From the NCBI GenBank assembly GCA_020628755.1, contig JAHDEQ010000125.1:1-13414 (forward strand): a DNA stretch of 13,414 nt, read 5' to 3'. Each line of letters begins with the position of its first letter. Within the stretch, counting starts at the first letter, position 1. Shown here one piece after another: positions 6,408 to 13,414 of the stretch. A program made the translations under genes and the position numbers. The notes under the pieces are model-generated. The model saw only the letters and a program-made list of their open reading frames with translations. It was not told the origin of the DNA and searched no databases. This DNA comes from Saprospiraceae bacterium. GTDB lineage: Bacteria > Bacteroidota > Bacteroidia > Chitinophagales > Saprospiraceae.

Positions 6408-9400
6408 ATGAACAAAGATTTGCCCATTTGGAATCTATTGCTATTTAACAAAACTAGCTTTTGTTGGGCTTTTCTATTGTCTTTTTTCTTCCTTTTTACG
6501 ACTACTCTTAGCGCACAATTCACAATAGGCAATGACCGATTTTATGGTCGAGCAGGTTATGACGAATTACAAATCATCAAAGAAACTACAGATGGTTACT
6601 TCTTATTTGGTACAAGAGGAGATACCGCACCCTGGATAGGCGGTCCTTCTACCAATAATGGCTCTACTGATTTTTGGGTCGTTAAAGTAGATTTTGATGG
6701 CAATATTCTTTGGGAAGAAATCTATGGAGGTAGTGGAAATGATACGCTTGAGGATGTCATTGAAACGCCTGATGGTGGTTTTTTACTTGGAGGGTTTTCC
6801 TATTCAGATATTAGTGGAGACAGAACTGTTGCTAATCGAGGAGAGCGAGATATGTGGATTGTAAAAATAAGTGCTACAGGATTGTATCAATGGGATGCGG
6901 CTTATGGTGGAGATAGAGAGGATTATTTGAAACGGATGATACCAACGGCTGACAATGGATTTATATTAACAGGTTGGACAAACTCTTCGGTAAGTGGAGA
7001 AGTAACAGGAATGCCTCGTGGCGGAGATACATTTGACTGTTGGGCTGTAAAAATAGATGCTACAGGAAACTTAGAGTGGGACAAGCGTTTTGGTGGAGAC
7101 CAAGAAGACTTATGTCAAGATGTATTTTTGATGCCTGATGGCGGATTTATGTTTGCAGCACAATCTCGTTCTGATATTAGTGGCGAAAAAACAGAAGATG
7201 CTTTTGGGGCAATTGGCGGTATGGGTTTCAAAAGTTTAGACTATTGGATAGTTCGTACCGATGCCGATGGCAATATTCTTTGGGATAGAACTTATGGAGG
7301 TATCAATTCAGATGCGCCGCACGGTATTGTTCCAACTTTGGACGGCAACTATATTATTGGTGGTTATGCTCGTTCTCCTAGAAGTCAGGGTGCTTCTCAA
7401 AATGGCAATAAAAATGCTGATACAAGAGGCGCACAAGATTATTGGGTCATCAAAATTGACCCAAATGGTAACAAACTTTGGGATCGGGCTTATGGAGGTT
7501 CAGAAAAAGATATTATTCGACACATCAAACTCGTTTCTAAAAACAATATTGCACTCATAGGCGACTCTGAGTCCCCTTTATCGGGCGATAAAACAGAAGA
7601 GACCATTGGACTAAATGACTATTGGCTTGTTCTGATAGACCAAAATGGAGATATAGTTTATCAAAAAACATTGGGGGGCAATCACAATGACAATATGCAC
7701 GACTTTTTACCTGCAAGCAATGGTTGTGAGTACCTTGGGGTAGGATTTACTTTTTCGGAAGAGGGTGGCCAAGTTACAGATACCAATAATGGATTGCAAG
7801 ATGGTTGGGTGACTCGTTTTTATTGCGATATGGAAGTGGACATTGGTAATGATACGCTCGTCTGCGAGACGTATCCGTTTTTTCTCAATGCCCTCGATAG
7901 TTCCATTGATGCTTGCGAATATTTGTGGGGCAATGGCGAAACTACGCCTACCGTCACGGTTGTTCCTATGACTGATACGATGTATGCTGTAACAGTAACC
8001 AATACACTTGGCTGTATCAAGGCAGATACAATTCATATTCAAGTAAAAGAAACACCTATTTTTGAATTGGGCGACGATACAGCAATTTGTATAAATGACT
8101 CTATCCAGTTATCAATTGGTTCGGTTATGCCTGATGAAATTCTTTGGAATACAGGCGAAACCACTCCCACAATCTATGTCAGCGAACCAGGCGCATACTT
8201 TGCAACACTTACCAATGACAATGAATGTGAGTATATGGATGCGATCATAATTAACAATTATGATTTGCCCGTTTTTGATTTGGGAGCTGACCAAAGTATT
8301 TGCCCCGACGAATCACTAACTTTGCAAGTTGACCATCCTGGCCCCATTTATACATGGTCAACAACTTCGAGTACAGGAAATTCTACTTCAGTTTCTGAAG
8401 AAGGCATCTATTATGTCACGGTGACGGATAATAATACTTGTCAAGCTACCGACAGTGTAGTCATTAGTCATTATTATGAACCTACGGTAAATTTAGGAAA
8501 TGATACAACTATATGCTCCAATTTACCCTTTGTACTAGATGCCACTGACGAAAACTGCCCCAATTGTACCTACGAATGGGATGATGCTAGTACCGAAGCC
8601 ATCCGAACGCTACAGTCTATGTTTAACATGACTTATTCGGTAACCGTGACTTCTGAAAATGGCTGTACGGCTTCGGATGAAATTTTAGTGTTTGCCAATC
8701 CATTGCCAACGGTTAATTTAGGTGATGATGAAGCAATTTGCCAAGGCGATTCAGTTCTCATAAGTATCAACTTAACAGGAAATCCTCCTTATAATGTAGT
8801 CATAGATGATGGGACGCAAGTAAATACATTGACAGTTGAGGACAATGAAGAAAGTTTTTGGGTTTACCCGACCGAAACGACGACCTATACAATTTTACTA
8901 GCAGAAGACAGCTCGCTTCCTGAGTCTTGTCTTGCAACGGGGCTTGTCCAAAAGACGATTACAGTTTATGAACACAAAGAGACAAATTTAGACATTATGA
9001 TATGCGATGGCGAAAGCCATTTTGCCCAAGGTTTGGAACAAACAGAAACAGGAATATACTTTGATACCTTGATGACACAACACAATTGTGATAGCGTCGT
9101 CATCACTAATCTTACCGTCAATCAACTCGACACGACCGAATTTGTTTTTGAAACCTGCATTCCAAGTGAGGCAGGCTCAGATACTTTGTTTTTACAAAAT
9201 CAATATACCTGCGATAGTTTGGTAATCACAACGACCAATTTATTGCCGAGCGATACCATGCGGTTTTTCGAGACCACCTGCGAGGCTTCCGAAGCAGGTT
9301 TGGACACGATGTTTTTGCAAAATCAATATACTTGCGATAGTATTATCATTACAGAAACGGCTTTGTTGCCAAGCGATACGGTGCAATTGTCTTACACCTC

Positions 9401-12400
9401 TTGCAATATAGATGAAGTTGGTGTGGATACTACTTTTTTGCAAAATCAATTTATGTGTGATTCGGTCATCATCGAAACAACTATACTTTTGCCTTCAGAT
9501 ACAATTAGCTTGAGTTTTGAAAGTTGTGATCCTACTGATGTTGGAATAGATACTATGATGTTGAACAATCAATATGGTTGTGATTCGATGGTGATACAGA
9601 CGACAACTTTGTTGCCTTCTGATACCTTTAATATGAGCCTCATTACATGCGAGGCTTCCGAAGCAGGTATTGATACTTTCTTTTATAGCAATCAATACGG
9701 CTGCGATTCTTTAATTATTCAAACTTCTATTTTTGCGTCAAGCGATACGATAGAATACAATTTTACAACTTGTCTCGAAAGCGAAGTTAGTTCTGATACT
9801 GCTTTTTTGACCAATGTTTTGGGTTGCGATTCTTTGGTAATTGAAACAACAACGCTCTTGCCAAGCGACACGGTGATTGCTGGCGCAACCACCTGCATCC
9901 CTACAGAAGCAGGAGTTGATACCTTGTTTTTACAAAATCAGTATGGTTGTGATAGTTTATATATTACCACGACAGTTTTATTGCCTTCCAATGAAATGGA
10001 ATTTTTCTTTACTTCTTGTGACCCACAAGAGGTAGGTATTGATACCTTATCCTTTAGCAACGAATATGGTTGCGATAGTTTGATTATCAATATTACGGAT
10101 TTGTTGCCAACTGATACTATTAATTTACTAGAGAGCAGTTGCGATGCCAGTTTGGTCGGAATAGACACGATGTTGTTGCAAAATCAATATGGTTGCGATA
10201 GCTTAGTCATCGTCAACACCGAACTGTTGCCGAGCGACACTATATATATAATGGTTGAAAGTTGTGAGCCAAGCGAAGTAGGTATTGACACACTTTTTGA
10301 AAATAATCAATATGGTTGCGATAGTTTGCTGATTACGACTACCATTTTATTACCTACAGATACTACCAATATACAAGAAGAAACCTGCGACCAAGCCGCC
10401 CTCGAATACGAAGAAATACTAGAAGTTAATCAATATGGTTGTGATAGTTTAGTCGTGATTGAACGAACGATATTTCCTCTGGATACGACTTTGCTTGATG
10501 CCAATACTTGTGTGCCAGAAGAAGCAGGTTTGGACACCTTATGGCTGAATAACCAATATGGTTGTGATAGTATGATTATAACCAATGCTATTTTTTCTGA
10601 TACCGATTCGACTTTTATCGAAGTTTTTACCTGCGATGAGAGCGAGGCAGGAGTAGAAACCGAAGTTATTACAACGGCTTTGTGCGATAGCGTTATTATT
10701 ACTACAACAATTTTTCAGCCGTCGGACACTTTGCTCAATGCGAATACTACTTGCGACCCTTCGCAAGTGGAGAACGATACCCTCTTTTTGTTCAACCAAT
10801 ATGGTTGCGATAGTTTGGTTATCAACCTTACGGTTTTGCTGCCAAGCGATACGCTTTATTTCAATAATGAAAGTTGTGATCCAAATCAAGTAGGAATTGA
10901 TACTTTATTTGAACAAAATCAATATGGTTGTGATAGTTTGTTGATTACAACTACGATTTTATTACCTACAGATATAACCAATCTGCAAGAAGAAACCTGC
11001 GACCAAGCCGCCCTCGAATATGAAGAAATTTTAGACCAAAATCAATATGGTTGCGATAGTTTGATTGTGATAGAACGAACGATACATCCTCTCGACACGA
11101 CCTTGCTAGATGCGACTTCGTGCGAACCTGCGGAGGCTGGAATTGATACGATGATGTTGCTAAATCAGTACGGTTGCGATAGTATGATTATAACCAATAC
11201 GATTTTTGCAGAATCGGATTCAACATTTATAGAAGTCTTTACCTGCGATGAAGAAGCCGTTGGTATTGATATTCAAACCTTATCTACAAATTTATGCGAC
11301 AGCATTGTTATTACGACTACGATTTTAATGGAAGACGATACGACTTATTTAGCAACTACCTCTTGCAATCCTAATGATGCAGGTGTTTTTGTTGAGGTGT
11401 TGAGCACTCAAATGGGTTGCGATTCGATTGTTATCGAAACCGTTACGCATAGTCAATCCGATACAACGTATTTGCAAGTCAATGTTTGCTCGGCTTTAGA
11501 TACGGGCTTGGTCGAAACACTTTTGACCAATCAATATGGTTGCGATAGTTTGGTGTTCAGTCAAAATATACTTTCTACAGACACTACATATATATATGAA
11601 ACAAGTTGCTTTTTAAACGAGGTAGGCGAGTTTAGCGAAAGTTATGCCAACAGCGCAGGTTGCGATAGTACTATCCTTACTATCGTTGATTTGCTAGAAG
11701 GCAATGTCCAAATATTTACAGAATTTACTTGTGATGAAAATGATGTTAGTTCCGATACAACATTTTATGTAAATAGTGTTGGCTGTGATAGTTTGATAAT
11801 TGAAACTATTGAATTATTACAAATTGATTTATCAGTTGATTTTAATAATGAATCTTGCTCAGGCGAAAACGATGGTAGCCTTTCGGTGCAGTCCGCAGTA
11901 GGTGGCGAAGCCCCCTACTTGTACGCCTTGAATGATGGCGGATTTAGTTCTAATACATCGTTTAACAATCTGAGTCCAGGTATTTATACCTTAGTAGTAC
12001 AAGATATAAATGGTTGCGAAGATAGTGCCCAAATCGAAATCGAAGCGGCCGAATTATTTGAAGTAGAATTGGGAGAAAATGTTTATTTGAATTTAGGCGA
12101 AAGCGCCATTTTAGACTTGGAAAGCAATCAAAGTATCAACTCCTTTGTGTGGAATGATACGACAGCGATGGATTGCCCAAGCTGCCCTTCTACGATGGTC
12201 AGCCCTCCAAATACGACGACCTATAGTGTTACCGCTATCAATGACGAAGGCTGCGAGGCTTTTGACCAAGTGATTTATATTGTCGAACGTCAACGACTCG
12301 TTTATATTCCGTCGGCCTTTTCGCCTAATGAAGATAATATTAACGATATTTTTCAAGTATTTGTAGGGCCAGGAGTGGCTAAGATTCACTCGATTATGGT

Positions 12401-12587
12401 TGCCGACCGTTGGGGCGAGTTGGTTTATAACAATACCAGCGAAGATATACTAGAACTCAATCAAGGATGGGATGGAACGTTGCGAGGTAAACCGATGAAT
12501 CCGCAAGTGTTTGTTTATATTGTTGAAGTAGAATATATTGATGGTGTAAGAGAAACGTTCCGAGGAGACCTTACTTTAATGCGCTAA
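6408..12587 (+). CDS. Giant secreted T9SS type B repeat protein (adhesin-like)
   Basis: A protein of 2059 residues, probably exported by Sec and then by the type IX secretion system to the cell surface. From the ATG at 6408 (preferred over GTG at 6402): a signal peptide ending near residue 37 (LSAQ); a seven-repeat beta-propeller-like domain, about 38-475; five Ig/PKD-like modules, about 475-855, of the LGDDTAIC...YWSTGETT...GxYxVTVTD type; a divergent TGIYFDTL...NCDSVVITNLTV module; 22 Cys-containing tandem repeats (918-1817); an SprB-like repeat (about 1808-1881, with SPGIYTLVVQDINGCEDSA); another Ig-like module; and a gliding-motility-associated C-terminal sorting domain (1964-2059: IPSAFSPNEDNINDIF, DRWGELVY, WDGTLRGKPMNPQVFVYIV). 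No enzymatic motif is visible. Type B proteins usually work with a PorP/SprF partner, absent nearby. Adhesion, filament or stalk formation is inferred. Confidence 0.92.
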   Translation: MNKDLPIWNLLLFNKTSFCWAFLLSFFFLFTTTLSAQFTIGNDRFYGRAGYDELQIIKETTDGYFLFGTRGDTAPWIGGPSTNNGSTDFWVVKVDFDGNILWEEIYGGSGNDTLEDVIETPDGGFLLGGFSYSDISGDRTVANRGERDMWIVKISATGLYQWDAAYGGDREDYLKRMIPTADNGFILTGWTNSSVSGEVTGMPRGGDTFDCWAVKIDATGNLEWDKRFGGDQEDLCQDVFLMPDGGFMFAAQSRSDISGEKTEDAFGAIGGMGFKSLDYWIVRTDADGNILWDRTYGGINSDAPHGIVPTLDGNYIIGGYARSPRSQGASQNGNKNADTRGAQDYWVIKIDPNGNKLWDRAYGGSEKDIIRHIKLVSKNNIALIGDSESPLSGDKTEETIGLNDYWLVLIDQNGDIVYQKTLGGNHNDNMHDFLPASNGCEYLGVGFTFSEEGGQVTDTNNGLQDGWVTRFYCDMEVDIGNDTLVCETYPFFLNALDSSIDACEYLWGNGETTPTVTVVPMTDTMYAVTVTNTLGCIKADTIHIQVKETPIFELGDDTAICINDSIQLSIGSVMPDEILWNTGETTPTIYVSEPGAYFATLTNDNECEYMDAIIINNYDLPVFDLGADQSICPDESLTLQVDHPGPIYTWSTTSSTGNSTSVSEEGIYYVTVTDNNTCQATDSVVISHYYEPTVNLGNDTTICSNLPFVLDATDENCPNCTYEWDDASTEAIRTLQSMFNMTYSVTVTSENGCTASDEILVFANPLPTVNLGDDEAICQGDSVLISINLTGNPPYNVVIDDGTQVNTLTVEDNEESFWVYPTETTTYTILLAEDSSLPESCLATGLVQKTITVYEHKETNLDIMICDGESHFAQGLEQTETGIYFDTLMTQHNCDSVVITNLTVNQLDTTEFVFETCIPSEAGSDTLFLQNQYTCDSLVITTTNLLPSDTMRFFETTCEASEAGLDTMFLQNQYTCDSIIITETALLPSDTVQLSYTSCNIDEVGVDTTFLQNQFMCDSVIIETTILLPSDTISLSFESCDPTDVGIDTMMLNNQYGCDSMVIQTTTLLPSDTFNMSLITCEASEAGIDTFFYSNQYGCDSLIIQTSIFASSDTIEYNFTTCLESEVSSDTAFLTNVLGCDSLVIETTTLLPSDTVIAGATTCIPTEAGVDTLFLQNQYGCDSLYITTTVLLPSNEMEFFFTSCDPQEVGIDTLSFSNEYGCDSLIINITDLLPTDTINLLESSCDASLVGIDTMLLQNQYGCDSLVIVNTELLPSDTIYIMVESCEPSEVGIDTLFENNQYGCDSLLITTTILLPTDTTNIQEETCDQAALEYEEILEVNQYGCDSLVVIERTIFPLDTTLLDANTCVPEEAGLDTLWLNNQYGCDSMIITNAIFSDTDSTFIEVFTCDESEAGVETEVITTALCDSVIITTTIFQPSDTLLNANTTCDPSQVENDTLFLFNQYGCDSLVINLTVLLPSDTLYFNNESCDPNQVGIDTLFEQNQYGCDSLLITTTILLPTDITNLQEETCDQAALEYEEILDQNQYGCDSLIVIERTIHPLDTTLLDATSCEPAEAGIDTMMLLNQYGCDSMIITNTIFAESDSTFIEVFTCDEEAVGIDIQTLSTNLCDSIVITTTILMEDDTTYLATTSCNPNDAGVFVEVLSTQMGCDSIVIETVTHSQSDTTYLQVNVCSALDTGLVETLLTNQYGCDSLVFSQNILSTDTTYIYETSCFLNEVGEFSESYANSAGCDSTILTIVDLLEGNVQIFTEFTCDENDVSSDTTFYVNSVGCDSLIIETIELLQIDLSVDFNNESCSGENDGSLSVQSAVGGEAPYLYALNDGGFSSNTSFNNLSPGIYTLVVQDINGCEDSAQIEIEAAELFEVELGENVYLNLGESAILDLESNQSINSFVWNDTTAMDCPSCPSTMVSPPNTTTYSVTAINDEGCEAFDQVIYIVERQRLVYIPSAFSPNEDNINDIFQVFVGPGVAKIHSIMVADRWGELVYNNTSEDILELNQGWDGTLRGKPMNPQVFVYIVEVEYIDGVRETFRGDLTLMR
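6519..7823 (+). repeat. Seven beta-propeller-like repeats in the giant protein
   Basis: Seven units of about 55-75 residues share the order LWDxxYGGxxxD, then a PDGGFLLGGxS strand, then DYWVVKIDxxGN. Each unit's closing DFWVVKVD/DYWVIKID strand leads into the next unit's LWEEIYGG/LWDRAYGG. The first unit begins with DRFYGRAGYDEL and the last ends at DGWVTRFYCD. Seven copies fit one closed seven-bladed propeller. Loops vary in length, mostly around the SDISGD/TEE segments, where ligand binding would be expected. Confidence 0.75.
9159..11858 (+). repeat. Array of 22 tandem repeats, about 123 bp (41 residues) each
   Basis: The array is 2700 bp and codes for 22 units. Eighteen are exactly 41 residues; units 13, 18 and 20 have 40, and unit 22 has 42. 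A consensus unit reads DPSEVGIDTLFLQNQYGC followed by DSLVITTTxLLPSDTxxLxxxSC. Each unit has two cysteines, in YGCDS and at the unit end, spaced 23 and 18 residues, giving 44 in total. The array has no lysine and only three arginines, while each unit carries about five to seven acidic residues. NQYGCDS is the most conserved core. The nucleotide copies have drifted in codon use, so most duplications are not very recent. Confidence 0.92.
10266..11366 (+). repeat. 612-bp higher-order duplication inside the array
   Basis: Units 10-13 (10266-10754) match units 15-18 (10878-11366) in order, each better than any other unit. For example the aberrant unit starting DQAALEYEEIL occurs only as units 11 and 16, and is followed in both by a unit ending DSTFIEVFTC. 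The offset is 612 bp (five units, one of them short). By eye, units 11 and 16 are about 80% identical in DNA, with a shared 20-bp run at 10389 and 11001. This indicates a block duplication of five units within the array. Confidence 0.85.
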
Positions 12588-12627
12588 TTTTTTTTGTTTG
12601 ACTATTTTAAGTTTCCAATAAAAAAAG

Positions 12628-12635
12628 TATCTTTG
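12628..12635 (+). promoter_or_regulatory. Probable rplS promoter -7 box
   Basis: TATCTTTG matches TAnnTTTG exactly and is followed by CGTCC. No TTG lies at the preferred 17-23 nt; the nearest (12598-12600) is 27 nt away. The leader would be about 85 nt. No convincing hairpin terminator for the giant gene is visible in 12588-12727, only a run of eight T directly after its stop. Confidence 0.5.
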
Positions 12636-12727
12636 CGTCCCATTTAGAAATGATGACGTTGCTTTGAGACTGTTGTGTACAATTCATAACAATACAAAAT
12701 AACCTCTCTTCGTAAATAATCAATATC

Positions 12728-13084
12728 ATGGATGCAATAAAATATGTCCAAGAGCAGATATCTAAAAAAATAGATTACCCTGCATTTCGCCCAGGTGATA
12801 ATATTGTAGTAAGCTACAAGATTATTGAGGGTTCAAAAGAACGTATTCAGTCGTTTAGAGGCGATGTAATTCAAATTAATGGAGAAGGTGCTACCAAAAC
12901 CTTTACCATCCGTAAAATGTCAAATGGAGTAGGAGTAGAGCGTATCTTTCCTTACGCTTCGCCTATTGTTACTGAAATCAAATTGCTCAAAAGAGGTAAA
13001 GTGCGTCGTGCAAAATTGTATTACTTGCGTAAATTAGTTGGTAAGAAAGCACGTATCAAAGAACGCAAATTTATTAAGAGCTAG
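12728..13084 (+). CDS. rplS: 50S ribosomal protein L19
   Basis: L19 sits at the interface of the 50S and 30S subunits, forming part of an intersubunit bridge. The 118-residue length is normal for bacteria. The family signatures are all present: FRPGDNIVVSYKIIEGSKER (residues 20-39), IQSFRGDVIQ, TFTIRKMSNGVGVERIFP and the basic end KRGKVRRAKLYYLRKL. The ATG start gives a helix MDAIKYVQEQISKK typical of Bacteroidota L19. In many bacteria rplS ends an rpsP-rimM-trmD operon; here it stands alone behind the giant surface protein gene with its own promoter-like box, so it is likely transcribed separately. Identity is certain. Confidence 0.98.
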   Translation: MDAIKYVQEQISKKIDYPAFRPGDNIVVSYKIIEGSKERIQSFRGDVIQINGEGATKTFTIRKMSNGVGVERIFPYASPIVTEIKLLKRGKVRRAKLYYLRKLVGKKARIKERKFIKS

Positions 13085-13086
13085 AA

Positions 13087-13121
13087 AAAGCAAATATTTT
13101 ATAGCGAGCTTTGTTTTTTTT
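13087..13121 (+). terminator. Weak terminator after rplS
   Basis: AAAGC (13087-13091) can pair with GCTTT (13108-13112), followed by G and eight T (13114-13121). The stem is short and the loop 16 nt, so the call is tentative. The same bases supply the TTG of the promoter that follows. Confidence 0.4.
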
Positions 13122-13140
13122 AAAAGTTCCTGTATATTTG
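13111..13140 (+). promoter_or_regulatory. Bacteroidota-type promoter P1 downstream of rplS
   Basis: TTG (13111-13113), then 19 nt, then TATATTTG (13133-13140), an exact match to both elements at standard spacing. No ORF follows before the right edge, so it should drive a non-coding transcript or a gene beyond the window. Confidence 0.6.
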
Positions 13141-13202
13141 TAACATAATAATTGTAAAGACAGTTTTTAGTAAAAAAATACTAAAAAAAAATTCATAAAT
13201 AT

Positions 13203-13233
13203 TTGCCAACTAATAAAATTTTGTATAAATTTG
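13203..13233 (+). promoter_or_regulatory. Bacteroidota-type promoter P2 of the candidate small RNA
   Basis: TTG (13203-13205), then 20 nt, then TAAATTTG (13226-13233). Both elements match at standard spacing. Transcription would begin near 13240, about 120 nt before the terminator hairpin with eight T. Confidence 0.65.
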
Positions 13234-13239
13234 TATTGT

Positions 13240-13359
13240 TGAAAGATTATAATTGAGTTTAAAGATATATAAGAACTTTCTTGGGTTAGACTCTAGTTTT
13301 TGTTGGCGCTCCCTTACCCATCGAGAGAGTAATTGAGAGGTGAGGTGAGCGTTTTTTTT
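13240..13359 (+). ncRNA. Candidate small RNA, family not recognised
   Basis: This segment is bounded by a well-formed promoter (13203-13233) and an intrinsic terminator (13307-13359) and has no reading frame of useful length on either strand. Visible structure: GAAAG (13241-13245) with CTTTC (13276-13280); GGGTTA (13283-13288) with TAACCC (13359-13364), enclosing the terminator hairpin; and an alternative ACTCT (13290-13294) with AGAGT (13326-13330). A closing stem, an unpaired U-rich middle and an apical stem recall 6S-like RNAs of Bacteroidota, but I do not recognise conserved bases that would prove this. Other readings: an independent trans-acting RNA, or an attenuating leader for a gene to the right. 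Boundaries are inferred from the promoter and T-run. Confidence 0.5.
13307..13359 (+). terminator. Intrinsic terminator of the candidate small RNA
   Basis: CGCTC (13307-13311) pairs with GAGCG (13347-13351), and CCTTACC (13312-13318) with GGTGAGG (13339-13345), with one bulged T and one wobble: 12 pairs around a 20-nt loop. Eight T follow directly (13352-13359). Confidence 0.75.
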
Positions 13360-13370
13360 AACCCTAATAG

Positions 13371-13409
13371 AAAAGCGACTTAGAAAAAATATTTCTAAGT
13401 CGCTTTTTT
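13371..13409. terminator. Perfect 16-bp hairpin, probably bidirectional terminator
   Basis: AAAAGCGACTTAGAAA (13371-13386) and TTTCTAAGTCGCTTTT (13392-13407) form an exact 16-bp stem with a 5-nt loop, with T continuing to 13409. A-runs on the left and T-runs on the right let it end transcription from both sides, so a convergent gene may lie beyond the right edge. Between rplS and the window end (330 bases) only these RNA signals are seen. Confidence 0.88.
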
Positions 13410-13414
13410 GATTT

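Noticed and set aside
10539..10889. Minus-strand ORF of 116 codons, and similar ones at 7707-8042, 9240-9695, 9938-10168 and 12111-12389
   Set aside because: They are mirror frames of the giant protein gene; their internal repetition only reflects the sense-strand repeats.
9159..11858. Regularly spaced repeats considered as a CRISPR-like array
   Set aside because: The period is 123 bp with no unique spacers, the frame is kept throughout, and codon-level drift preserves the protein, so it is a coding tandem repeat.
13164..13187. TTTTTAGTA / TACTAAAAA hairpin between P1 and P2
   Set aside because: It is nearly all A/T with no T-run after it on the plus strand; too weak to call a terminator, and expected by chance in such AT-rich DNA.
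13240..13364. tRNA, tmRNA, SRP RNA or RNase P RNA in the right-hand non-coding region
   Set aside because: No cloverleaf, no CCA end, and none of the conserved cores of these RNAs can be seen.

Overview
The window looks like chromosomal DNA of a low-GC member of the Bacteroidota, most likely a marine, Saprospira- or Cytophaga-like lineage. Four things point that way. There is a very large secreted protein with a type B type IX secretion (T9SS) C-terminal domain. Promoter-like sequences match the Bacteroidota pattern (TTG about 19-20 nt before TAnnTTTG). Starts lack Shine-Dalgarno sites. The methionyl-tRNA synthetase, Lnt and L19 are all of Bacteroidota type. The lineage is inferred from sequence character, not from a database match.

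Left part (1-4257, minus strand): methionyl-tRNA synthetase (metG) is transcribed leftward from a promoter at about 4230-4257. It is followed by a small AT-rich toxin-antitoxin pair (DUF2281-like antitoxin plus VapC/PIN toxin, stop and start overlapping as TAATG), then by apolipoprotein N-acyltransferase (lnt), which runs off the left edge. The toxin-antitoxin pair sits between two housekeeping genes.

Middle (4258-6401): a 66-nt imperfect inverted repeat of an interspersed-repeat type, a GNAT acetyltransferase (+), and a class I SAM-dependent methyltransferase (-) whose stop codon abuts that of the GNAT gene. Then come a repeat-rich leader, a DUF3467 gene (+), and a strong terminator. The leader of the next gene carries a 28-bp near-perfect palindrome just upstream of a TAnnTTTG box.

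Right part (6408-13414): one gene of about 6.2 kb dominates. It encodes a secreted protein of about 2059 residues with a signal peptide, a seven-repeat beta-propeller-like domain, five Ig/PKD-like modules, 22 tandem repeats of about 41 residues with two cysteines each, an SprB-like repeat, a last Ig-like module and the T9SS type B sorting domain. It is most simply read as a giant surface adhesin or stalk protein. The 22-repeat array has no lysine and three arginines in 900 residues, and shows a 612-bp higher-order duplication. Ribosomal protein L19 (rplS) follows. The last 330 bases have no ORF but hold two well-formed promoters, a structured region ending in a 12-bp hairpin plus eight T, and a second, perfect 16-bp terminator. 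This is the layout of an unannotated small RNA of about 120 nt, and with the giant repeat protein it is the most interesting part of the window.
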